Notes under the pieces: generated by a model
Told to the model about the DNA's origin: nothing
The model's database searches: none
The model's input: only the letters and a program-made list of their open reading frames with translations
Assembly: GCF_000576635.1 (NCBI RefSeq)
Contig: NZ_AVFL01000004.1
Location: forward strand, 62,001 to 126,000
Source: Skermanella stibiiresistens SB22
GTDB taxonomy: Bacteria > Pseudomonadota > Alphaproteobacteria > Azospirillales > Azospirillaceae
Reading direction: 5' to 3'
Length of the DNA: 64,000 nucleotides
Made by a program: the position numbers and the translations under genes
Shown here: positions 56,678-64,000 of the stretch, piece by piece
How positions within the stretch are numbered: the stretch's first letter is position 1
How the letters are laid out: each line of letters opens with the position of its first letter

Positions 56678-58653
56678 GGCGCGCTGCTCGTTCCGACGAA
56701 ATGGACCTTGCACGGCAAGGGAAAGCTGACGTGCCGGGGCTCGAACCGCAGCACCTGTCCGGACGGGGCGACATCCGCCGCCCGCTGGAGCGCTATGGTC
56801 GCCACCTTGACCTCGGGGAAGACCCAAAGCGCCACCGTGGCGCCGCCGCGTCCGGCGAACTTGACGCTGCTACGCGCGCTCAGGCCGAACCGGCGGACGA
56901 AGCCCGGCGTCATCAGGGCCGCCAGTTCCGTCGGGGCCAGCATCGGCGCGCCCGCGATGTCGGGCAGCAACTCGTTCAGCGCGTTGGGGCAGAGCACCAG
57001 ACCGGATTTCAGGCGGCCCTCCAGCTTCCGGACCCCGACGGGTTCGGTCCTGACGACCGTCTCGACACGGGCGTTCGTGGTGCGGTCCGGCTCCATCAGG
57101 GTGACGTAGCGGGCCTCCAGCTCAATCCGGCGATGGTCGTCGTCAAGCTCGTCCTCCCAGACCTTGTGCCAGAAATCGCGGTGGCGGCCGACATCGTCGA
57201 GCGGCACGGCCGGCCCGGTCGCGTCCACCGCGCCGGGACTGTGCTCGCCGACCATGTGGATGGAATGGCTCATCGCCGCCCCGACCTTGTCGCCCCGCTT
57301 GTTACGCCAGATCAGGTGGGCGCAGACCAGATAGTCGCGGCCGGCCACCAGCCGTTGCAGGTCCTCGACCGGAAAGCCCGGCGCCTCGGGAAGCGGTCCG
57401 GCGGTGCCGGCCGGGACCGCCACGCGGGTGCGGGCGAGCGGTTCCAGCGTGGTGGCGTCCTTCAGGATCAGCACCAGCCGCGCCTCGGGCAGCGGGCGGG
57501 GCGTCTGGACCATCAGGGGGAACAACAGGGCGCGCCCGAGCAGGAAGGCCGTCACCGTCCGTCCGTCCACGGTGGTCTCGACCAGATCGGTGAAGGTCAG
57601 GCGAACGGTCGGGACGCGGCGATAGCGTGGATGGGCGCGCGGCTCTTCGAGATGGGCGCTCATGCTCAGCAGCAGCTGGTTGAGCGCCGGATCGTCGACG
57701 CCGGGGTTCAGGGCCCTGAGATGCTCCAGCTCCTGCTTCTCCGCGTCCAAGCCCAGCTTGCCGACCGAGGTGACCGCGTCGGTCACGGCGCCCAGCACGT
57801 TCTTGGGATCGACCATGTTGAACAGGCCCTTGATGGTCTCGGGCGACAGCACTTGCTGAAGCACCGGCATCAGCGCCGGCAAGGCCGCCAGCAGGGCTGG
57901 AGCCACGGCCGCCTCGCTGTAGCGTCCGCGCTTCTTCGCTCCCCGGTCCATCCCCCGGCTCATCCCCAGGGCCAGCGACTTGGCGTCGGCCTTCGCGGGA
58001 GCTGGCGCCGCCGCACCGGCGGGGGCCAGGGCCTTGAGGATTTGGGCCACCAGTTGCTGGAGATCGCCGCCCCCCGCGGGCGGACCGGAAGGCCCCTTGG
58101 CTCCGCCGCCGTCGAGCAGGCCGCCCAGGATCGATCCGGCGGCGGGCAGGATCTGGGGCAGCAGCGCCAGCAACCCATCCAGGAACTGCGCCGTGCTGAG
58201 CGGCCGGGCCGGCGCCAGGGCGCGCCGCACCGTCGGGATGGCGGCGGCTTGGCGCGGGGGAGCCGCGAGCGTCCTGGATCTGGTCATGCTGATCTCCGGT
58301 AGGTCGGCCAAGCCATCACCCGACAGGTCCAGGTTCGGCGGGACCACGACGATCTCCGACAGCGCCGGACCATCGCGGCCGGGCGTGCGGAAGCTCATGA
58401 GCTGGATCGACCGGTCGCGGCCGGAAAACAGGCGGGTTGGCACCTCCAGCTCGGTGCGGCCATCCTCCGAAGGGTCCAGCGGCCCCAGCAACTCCGAGGT
58501 GTGGGAGCGGGCGTCGAGCATGGTCAGCCCGTTCCGCCGCTGGGTGCCGCCCTCGCCGATGGCGTAGGCGTACCAGCGGTTCCGGCCGACATCGACCTTG
58601 AAGCGGGCGACGCCTCGCCCGCTGTCCACGAAACGGATGCATGCCAAGGCCAT
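56674..58653 (-). CDS. large cassette protein, unknown family
   Basis: A 659-residue protein. N-terminal ~110 residues are beta-rich (VARFKVDVG, LTMLDARSH, IQLMSFRTPG). A long Ala/Pro/Gly-rich helical part with FLDGLLALLPQILPAAGSI and APALLAALPALMPVLQQVL segments follows (about 150-330), which could be amphipathic or membrane-seeking. The C-terminal ~320 residues are beta-rich (VRLTFTDLVETTVDG, LVLILKDAT). No signal peptide. ATG 58653 starts 24 bases after the preceding stop. I cannot name the family. Confidence 0.65.
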   Translation of the reverse strand: MALACIRFVDSGRGVARFKVDVGRNRWYAYAIGEGGTQRRNGLTMLDARSHTSELLGPLDPSEDGRTELEVPTRLFSGRDRSIQLMSFRTPGRDGPALSEIVVVPPNLDLSGDGLADLPEISMTRSRTLAAPPRQAAAIPTVRRALAPARPLSTAQFLDGLLALLPQILPAAGSILGGLLDGGGAKGPSGPPAGGGDLQQLVAQILKALAPAGAAAPAPAKADAKSLALGMSRGMDRGAKKRGRYSEAAVAPALLAALPALMPVLQQVLSPETIKGLFNMVDPKNVLGAVTDAVTSVGKLGLDAEKQELEHLRALNPGVDDPALNQLLLSMSAHLEEPRAHPRYRRVPTVRLTFTDLVETTVDGRTVTAFLLGRALLFPLMVQTPRPLPEARLVLILKDATTLEPLARTRVAVPAGTAGPLPEAPGFPVEDLQRLVAGRDYLVCAHLIWRNKRGDKVGAAMSHSIHMVGEHSPGAVDATGPAVPLDDVGRHRDFWHKVWEDELDDDHRRIELEARYVTLMEPDRTTNARVETVVRTEPVGVRKLEGRLKSGLVLCPNALNELLPDIAGAPMLAPTELAALMTPGFVRRFGLSARSSVKFAGRGGATVALWVFPEVKVATIALQRAADVAPSGQVLRFEPRHVSFPLPCKVHFVGTSSAP

Positions 58654-58677
58654 CGCCGGTCACCCGCCCGTCCGGGG

Positions 58678-59739
58678 TCAACGCGCCGGCGTCGCGGGAC
58701 GCGGCGGCAGGCTGGCGGGTTGCGCGGATTGCTGGGCCGGTTGCTCGACCGGCTGGTTGTAGAGCTGGGCGAAGTTGTCCAGCTTGAAGTAATCCGTCTT
58801 GAACGTGATGTCGACCGAGCCGGCCAGCTTGGCCGACAGGTCGGTGGACGAGTTGCTCTTGGCCGAGGAGACGCTGAGCCGGGTATCGCGGGTGCTGCTG
58901 GTGTGGCCGCCGGACGGTCCGCCGAAGATCGAGCCCAGGAGCCCGCCGCCCGCCTTGACCGAACTGCTGGTCGACTTGACCTGCTGCATCGCCGCCTTGT
59001 CGCGCTTCTCGATCTTTTCCGTGGTCTTGAAGTCGAACAGGACGGAGGCCTTGATGTTGCCCTTCTCGACCACCAGCCGGGTGACGCCCATCAGGATCGT
59101 CTCGCGCAGCATCGCCCGCTGCTCCTTGGCCATGGCGATCTTGGCGTCCATGATCTTGGCCTTGATCTCGTTGTCGCCGAGATCGACCTTCTGGCCCTCC
59201 TTGTCGGTCAGCACGACCTTCTGTTGGCCGTTCTCGTCCTTCTCCTCGTCATCGAAGTCCAGGCTGAAACTATCGCCGTTGTTTTCCGCCAGATAGCCGA
59301 AGGCGGCGGTGTCGTCGATCGCCTTGACGAACTCGGTGACCGACTTGGAGGCGGCCTTCATCAGGCTGATGTAGTTCTCGGTCTGGGCCAGCATGACCTG
59401 GATGTTGGCGTCGAATACACCCTTCAGCAGATCCTTGACGAATTTCGGGAAATCTACCGCCTCGACGAAGTCGCCCGCGATGTCGCCAGCCTGTTCGATG
59501 CGCTTGTTCTCGTGCCGCTTGTCGTCGATCAGGTCGCTGGCCTTGGGCGGCTTGGCTTGCGCCATCGCGGTGGAGCGGGAGGCGCCTTGGGACAGCAGCT
59601 CGCCATAGCGGCCCTCCACCATGCGGCGGTAGGTGTCGTACTGGTCGGCGCGCGGCATCTGGGCGAACTGGACGCTCGCCGCCAGGGTCCGGCGCACGTC
59701 GCACCGAGCCTCTTCCTTGAGCTGTTCGTGATCGGTCAT
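58678..59739 (-). CDS. cassette protein, helical with Ser/Gly loop, unknown
   Basis: A 353-residue mostly helical protein. Residues 1-90 are helical and charged (DHEQLKEEARCDVRR). A central region has KQPK-free acidic DFDDEEKDENGQQK. A Gly/Ser-rich loop (VKAGGGLLGSIFGGPSGG, about 265-285) precedes a beta segment (SVDITFKTDYFKLDN). Pro/Gln-rich tail. AGGAG upstream supports ATG 59739. No signal peptide or known domain. Confidence 0.65.
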   Translation of the reverse strand: MTDHEQLKEEARCDVRRTLAASVQFAQMPRADQYDTYRRMVEGRYGELLSQGASRSTAMAQAKPPKASDLIDDKRHENKRIEQAGDIAGDFVEAVDFPKFVKDLLKGVFDANIQVMLAQTENYISLMKAASKSVTEFVKAIDDTAAFGYLAENNGDSFSLDFDDEEKDENGQQKVVLTDKEGQKVDLGDNEIKAKIMDAKIAMAKEQRAMLRETILMGVTRLVVEKGNIKASVLFDFKTTEKIEKRDKAAMQQVKSTSSSVKAGGGLLGSIFGGPSGGHTSSTRDTRLSVSSAKSNSSTDLSAKLAGSVDITFKTDYFKLDNFAQLYNQPVEQPAQQSAQPASLPPRPATPAR

Positions 59740-59798
59740 CCGGTGGAACTCCTGGACTGCGGAGAGGGGTTAACGGGCAGGGGGTAGGTGCCAACGTC

Positions 59799-61736
59799 CT
59801 ACCAGTCCTCATCCTCCCCGCCATCCGACGCCGGATCGCCGAAATCATCCTCGTCTTCCTCGTCCCCATCGCCGGAGCCGGGTCCCGCCATGTCGCCGAC
59901 GGCGGCCTGCGCGATGATCCACGACTCGCAGGACTTTCGGAACGAACCGAATTCCTCGTCCGGGGCCGGTCCATCGAACGAGGCCACGAACTGGAGGATG
60001 CGCCAGCCCTCGACGCCCAGCGTGCGGAGCGCCGCGACGTTGATCTGGCTGTCGAAGTCCTCCGCCGCGATGCGTTCCATCAGGGTCCACATGTTCTGGC
60101 GGCGGCCACCGCCGACCGAGGCGATGACCTCGGGATCGGACAGCAGGTCCTTGGCCTCGTCGAACTGGCTGTAGAGTTCCTGGACATCCAGTTCCATGTC
60201 GCCCATGTGGGTCGACAGGTTGTATTGCAGCAGCCGGATCGCCTCCTCGATCGAGGCGCGCGACGCCTTCTCCTCGGCCGCGCTGTTCTCCTCGTTCTTG
60301 CGGATGTTGTCCGCGACCTCCTTCATCAGCCCGTGCCAGAGCTGGGGGAAATCCTCGTTGACGATGGTGCCGTCGAGCACCTGTCCCTCGCCCATGTTCA
60401 GCGCGCGGCGGTAGAAATGGGCGCGTTCGTCGACCGACATGCGGTCGTTGCGGCGAAGCTTGTAGGCGTGCAGCTTGGTGCCGGCGGCGCGGCTGAGATC
60501 CAGCCGCCCTTTGGCCCGGCGCAGCAGGAGCGCGTCGGCGAACTGGAAGACGCCCAGCACGTCGCCCAGCACGTAGACATAGTAGAGGACGCTGGCGGCC
60601 AGGATGTTGTCCTTGACGACGCCTTGCTCCTGCGCGTTCTCGAAGGTGTCGACCTGGAAATCCCAGGCGCCGAGCTGACCCTTGCCCATCTTGAGGTCGA
60701 TCGGGTCCTCGCCGCGTCGCGACGACTGCAGCGCCTCGCGGTAGGCCAGCGCGAAATACTCGTCGAACTTGCCGGCGTCGAATGCGGTGGCGGTCAGCTG
60801 GAGGTCGAAATCGCCCAGGATCGCGACCATCCGGTCGCGGATGTCCGGCGTGAACCGGGTCGGCGAGATCTCGCCCCGGCTGGCGTAGCGGGCGACGTAT
60901 GACGGCAGCAGGCCGATGTCGTTGATCTGCTCCAGCAGGCCGTTCAGCACCGTCTTGATCTTGCCGGCGGGGCCCAGCGGGATGTTCATGTTGGCGGCGT
61001 TGAGCGCCAGGAGGTCCAGCGTCCTCTGGTCGAGCGAGAGGCGCGCCTCCTTGGAGTAAAAGCCGACCAGGGCGGCGAAGAACTTGGCCGACGGCTCCTG
61101 CGAGGCGCCGATCAGGATGGCTTGGCGCAATCCCTCGGTGTCGTGCGGGTCGGCGTTGTCCTCCGTCAGCAGCTTGAGCAGCAGGTACTCGTAGACTCCG
61201 GGGGTCGACAGGATCAGCCGGGTCGCCGCCGGCAGGTTGGAGCCGTTGAGCGCCGCGGTCAGCTTGAGGATACTGGGATAGATGCCGGCCTGTCGGACGT
61301 GGTCGAACAGCTTCTCCGCGTTGCTGTCCTGGCTGTCGGCCTGGAACAGTGCATCCTCGGCTTTCAGGGCTTCGGCCTTGGCGTCCTCCAGTTCCAGGGT
61401 CAGCTTCCGGCGCTGGTCGTCGGAACCGACCGGGACGTCGTTGGACGGATCCGGGAACTTGGCTTCCGGGGAGATGCCGGGGCTGGACGCGGGGAGCTTG
61501 CCGAGCGCCGCGGTGGCGACCTTGATCCGTTCCTTCGCCTTGGTCAGCGCGGCCTTGAGCCGTGTCATGTCGGGCAGCGGGCTGGATTTGACGCTTTGGG
61601 CGGCGTAGGCGTCGCGGAGTGCCGCCTGGGCCTTGAGCGCCAGGGGATCGGGCAGGCGCAGCCTCGGCTCGATCGCGATCAGGCGGGTCCGGCTGTCGGC
61701 CAGCACGGAGGTGTTGTCCAATATGGCGGCGATCAC
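59799..61736 (-). CDS. large helical cassette protein with acidic tail, unknown
   Basis: A 645-residue alpha-helical protein. Two coiled-coil-like regions are visible (about 75-140 and 495-525). The C-terminus is a strongly acidic tail (GDGDEEDEDDFGDP, then GGEDEDW). GTG 61736 follows GAGGAG at a good distance; longer frames up to 61796 exist. No signal peptide, catalytic motif or membrane segment. It is the second cassette gene. It could be a scaffold for the others; inference. Confidence 0.65.
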   Translation of the reverse strand: MIAAILDNTSVLADSRTRLIAIEPRLRLPDPLALKAQAALRDAYAAQSVKSSPLPDMTRLKAALTKAKERIKVATAALGKLPASSPGISPEAKFPDPSNDVPVGSDDQRRKLTLELEDAKAEALKAEDALFQADSQDSNAEKLFDHVRQAGIYPSILKLTAALNGSNLPAATRLILSTPGVYEYLLLKLLTEDNADPHDTEGLRQAILIGASQEPSAKFFAALVGFYSKEARLSLDQRTLDLLALNAANMNIPLGPAGKIKTVLNGLLEQINDIGLLPSYVARYASRGEISPTRFTPDIRDRMVAILGDFDLQLTATAFDAGKFDEYFALAYREALQSSRRGEDPIDLKMGKGQLGAWDFQVDTFENAQEQGVVKDNILAASVLYYVYVLGDVLGVFQFADALLLRRAKGRLDLSRAAGTKLHAYKLRRNDRMSVDERAHFYRRALNMGEGQVLDGTIVNEDFPQLWHGLMKEVADNIRKNEENSAAEEKASRASIEEAIRLLQYNLSTHMGDMELDVQELYSQFDEAKDLLSDPEVIASVGGGRRQNMWTLMERIAAEDFDSQINVAALRTLGVEGWRILQFVASFDGPAPDEEFGSFRKSCESWIIAQAAVGDMAGPGSGDGDEEDEDDFGDPASDGGEDEDW

Positions 61737-61788
61737 CTTCACGTCTCCTCGTGTCTGGCGGGATGGGGCGCCGGTTTCCCTCGGGCCA

Positions 61789-63096
61789 TCAGGCACCCAG
61801 TCGATGATCCAGGAGGCGGAGCGCGTCCCGGAGGTTGAGCATGCCGAAGCCGGCCTTGGGGTCCTTGAACTCCCGGCCCACCTTGTCGGCGGTGTGTTTG
61901 AGCACGTGCTTGACTTGACCGTCGGTCAACCGGCGCCCGAGCGAGCGGGCATGGCATTTCAGCAGCGCGGCGGCGCCCGCGACGAACGGCGCCGCGTGGG
62001 AGGTGCCGGTGGAGAAGGCATAGCCATGCTCCAGATACGTGCTGTAGATGTCCACGCCCGGCGCTATCAGGCTGACCTGGTCGCCGAAGGTCGAGAACGA
62101 GGCGACCCGGCCCTTGTCGTCGGCGGCGCCGACGGCGATCACGTGGGGCAGGGCGCCGGGATAGTAGAGCTGGCGCTGGCCATCGTTGCCCGACGCCGCC
62201 ACGATGGTGACGCCATGGCGGCGGGCGTAGTCGACCACCTCGCGATGGGGCAGCCCACCGCCCTCGTGGCGCACGCCAAGGCTCATGTTGATGACGTCGG
62301 CGCCCTGGTCCACCGCCCATTTGACGGCGCTGTTGATGTTGTCCAGCAAGCCGGCCCCGAACCGCTTGCCAGCCTTCTCCATGGCGCCCAGCACGCGCAC
62401 GGGCAGGACAGAGCAGCGCGGCGCGACGCCGGCCGGCATCCTGATGCCGCGGCCCGCGATGATGCCGGCGACATGGGTCCCGTGCCCGACCTCGTCGTCG
62501 GGGACGTCATCGGCGCCGAGATAGTCGCCGACGAACTGGCCGGCCCCATCGAGGATATCGACGAAGTCGCGGCCCGGCCGCAACGCTCCGGCCAATTCCG
62601 GATGGTCGAGGGCGATCCCGGTGTCGAGCACCGCTACCAGGATCCGGGGATCGCCGCGCGAGTAGTCGCGCGTCTCGTCGAGCCCGATCGCGGTCCTGGC
62701 CGCCTCGCCGGTCCGGTCACCGCCCGACAGGGCCGAGGCCCGCGGCAACTCCGCCCGCGCCACAAGGCCGGGGCGGACCGACTCGACGACGGGCAGCGCC
62801 GCCAAGTCCCTCAGGAGGTCCGGCGGCGGCCGCCTGTCGTCGTTGAGCACGACGCGGTAGACCCTGTTCAAGCCACTTTCCAGTTCCTGCGCCGACCATG
62901 TGCCGGAACGGTCGCGCGGACGGTATTCCGCCGTCACCAAGACGCCGACGCGATGGCGGTCGAACACGCGGTCGATCTCGGGATGCAGCCGGGAGCCGAC
63001 GCCGCTCTTGTCGCGCACCGCGTCGCTCCAAGCGGGCGCCGTCGCCGTCGCCGACGCCGCCTGGGGAACGAGCCTGATGATCAGATGCGGCTTCAT
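61789..63096 (-). CDS. subtilisin-like (S8) serine protease, first gene of cassette
   Basis: A 435-residue S8 peptidase. Catalytic residues: Asp158 (AVLDTGIALDHPE), His205 (GHGTHVAG) and Ser366 (GTSHAAPFVAG), with oxyanion Asn304 (ASGNDG). Residues 1-140 are an N-terminal domain, possibly an inhibitory pro-region, beginning MKPHLIIRLV without a signal peptide. The absence of a leader suggests a cytoplasmic or non-Sec route. AGGA upstream supports ATG 63096. It begins a nine-gene unit with 275 bases of AT-rich promoter region before it. Confidence 0.9.
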   Translation of the reverse strand: MKPHLIIRLVPQAASATATAPAWSDAVRDKSGVGSRLHPEIDRVFDRHRVGVLVTAEYRPRDRSGTWSAQELESGLNRVYRVVLNDDRRPPPDLLRDLAALPVVESVRPGLVARAELPRASALSGGDRTGEAARTAIGLDETRDYSRGDPRILVAVLDTGIALDHPELAGALRPGRDFVDILDGAGQFVGDYLGADDVPDDEVGHGTHVAGIIAGRGIRMPAGVAPRCSVLPVRVLGAMEKAGKRFGAGLLDNINSAVKWAVDQGADVINMSLGVRHEGGGLPHREVVDYARRHGVTIVAASGNDGQRQLYYPGALPHVIAVGAADDKGRVASFSTFGDQVSLIAPGVDIYSTYLEHGYAFSTGTSHAAPFVAGAAALLKCHARSLGRRLTDGQVKHVLKHTADKVGREFKDPKAGFGMLNLRDALRLLDHRLGA

Positions 63097-63371
63097 GGGT
63101 GATCCTGGCGGCTCCGGCGCGCGGGCGCCGAAACTTGGAAAGAATCAAAAGGGAGAAATAGGAGGGATCGTGACTAATAGGTTTGAAATGAAGTGAACAT
63201 TGATCGACTTCATCGGAAACGAATACGATGATATGCTTATGCTGTACTTAATACCTCTTCAAACATAAAGTAATAGAGATTTCAGTCAAGTGGAGTCTTT
63301 GGCTGGACTGTTCTGTGTCCGCCTGAATGCTGAAGGATGTCGGCAGTTCGTGCGCCGCGAGTGCGACCGGT

Positions 63372-64000
63372 TCAGCGGACCGCCTCGGCTCCCACCGGCA
63401 GGTTGTCGCGCAGGAACTCCGCCAGCACCCTGAACTCGCGGCCGCGCGCGGCTTCCCGGCGCCAGACCAGCGCCACGCGGCGCGACGGGCTGGGGGGAGC
63501 GAAGGGCCGGATCTCGACCGCTCCGCCGGGCAGGCTGACGCCGGTCACCGACAGGGCCGGCAGCAGGGTGACGCCGATCCGGCTCGCGACCATTTCACGC
63601 AGGGTATCCAGCGATGTCGCGGCGAAACTATCGCGGTCGCGCGCGCGGCGGTGGCCGCACACCGCCAGCGCCTGATCGCGGAAGCAATGGCCCTCCTCCA
63701 GCAGCAGCACCTGCTCGTCGCGCAGGTCCGATTCGCTGACTTGGTTGCGGGCGGCCAGACGGTGTCCGGCGGGAACCGCCACCACGAAGTTCTCATCGAA
63801 CAGGGGTTCCGACTCGAACGACGGTTCGGACACCGGCATGGCGAGCAGCAGCGTGTCCAGATCGCCGCTTTTCAGCCGCTCCACGAGTCGCTCGGTCTGG
63901 TCCTCCCGCAGGTAGAGTCGAAGCTCCGGATATGTGCGGCGCAGCGATGGAAGCACCCTGGGAAGCAGATAAGGGCCGACCGTGGGTATGACACCTAGTC
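63372..64000 (-). CDS. OxyR-type LysR regulator, N-terminus outside window
   Basis: The effector-binding part of a LysR-type regulator is visible and runs off the right edge with its DNA-binding HTH. Conserved LGVIPTVGPYLLP and LYLRED are typical. Two cysteines nine residues apart (EGHCFRDQAL and AVC) correspond to Cys199 and Cys208 of E. coli OxyR, which form a disulphide on peroxide exposure. Peroxide sensing is therefore likely. The stop is at 63372. Confidence 0.88.
   Translation of the reverse strand, partial: LGVIPTVGPYLLPRVLPSLRRTYPELRLYLREDQTERLVERLKSGDLDTLLLAMPVSEPSFESEPLFDENFVVAVPAGHRLAARNQVSESDLRDEQVLLLEEGHCFRDQALAVCGHRRARDRDSFAATSLDTLREMVASRIGVTLLPALSVTGVSLPGGAVEIRPFAPPSPSRRVALVWRREAARGREFRVLAEFLRDNLPVGAEAVR

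Noticed and set aside
53105-63096. Extracellular contractile injection system or phage tail cluster
   Set aside because: I looked for sheath, tube, spike, baseplate and AAA+ proteins in the cassette and saw none.
63181-63300. Sigma-70-type promoter for the protease cassette
   Set aside because: A TTGAAG-like -35 is present on the minus strand but the 17-base-spaced -10 candidate matches poorly, so I do not call it.

Overview
The window is GC-rich, densely coding chromosomal DNA from an alphaproteobacterium, most likely a Rhodospirillales/Azospirillaceae-type organism. I infer this from the gene content: a polyprenyl synthase with ubiA and ubiD, two-subunit GlyQ/GlyS, PPDK beside meaB, ThiO-ThiS-ThiG behind a TPP riboswitch, and a DivL-like tyrosine 'histidine kinase', a type known from alphaproteobacteria. 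I see no IS element, prophage or CRISPR array. Genes run on both strands, and several convergent pairs are separated by strong perfect hairpins.

Layout. 1-1667 is the 5' part of a surface-type Calx-beta/RTX-like/DUF4214 protein that runs off the left edge. 1848-14194 holds metabolic genes: a HAD nucleotidase, aldo/keto reductase, aldose epimerase, pentapeptide-repeat protein, GlgX, MRJP/Yellow-like protein, SDR and a serine hydrolase. 14296-16451 is a two-gene UV-repair operon (UvsE plus SPL-type radical SAM). 16983-24508 holds an Fe-ADH and cupin, a glycan block (ManC, two GT9 enzymes and a DUF6165 protein), YgfZ and a PRC-barrel protein. 24618-31758 holds MeaB, PPDK, GlyS, GlyQ and a PP0621-type protein. 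31874-34401 has a chemoreceptor followed by two large palindromes. 34477-36828 is the thiamine operon with its riboswitch. 36892-42951 has an S49 protease, a methyltransferase, a DUF2007 protein, a polyprenyl synthase, tRNA-Pro(CGG) and the DivL-like protein. 43172-47924 has two small proteins, UbiA, an ETF-beta-type methyltransferase, a GGCT-like protein and UbiD. 47925-48656 is a gene-poor stretch, AT-rich in its last third. 48657-53036 has a small orphan ORF, DUF3616, a Bcr/CflA-type MFS pump and PmbA.

The most unusual part is 53105-63096, a minus-strand run of nine genes, tightly spaced or overlapping and closed by a perfect bidirectional hairpin. It starts with a subtilisin-like protease lacking a signal peptide, continues through seven proteins I cannot assign to a characterised family, and ends with a papain-like cysteine protease that also lacks a signal peptide. 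Two of the middle proteins have a short beta-rich pattern that recalls trypsin-co-occurring (trypco) domains. I regard this as the best candidate for an undescribed protease-coupled system, possibly conflict or regulated-proteolysis related; that function is inference. The window ends inside an OxyR-type regulator (63372-64000) that keeps both redox cysteines.

How the genes work together: the polyprenyl synthase, UbiA and UbiD supply the ubiquinone pathway; ThiO, ThiS and ThiG make the thiazole half of thiamine under TPP feedback; ManC, the GT9 pair and DUF6165 probably serve surface glycan assembly; UvsE and the SPL-like enzyme probably cooperate in UV-lesion repair.
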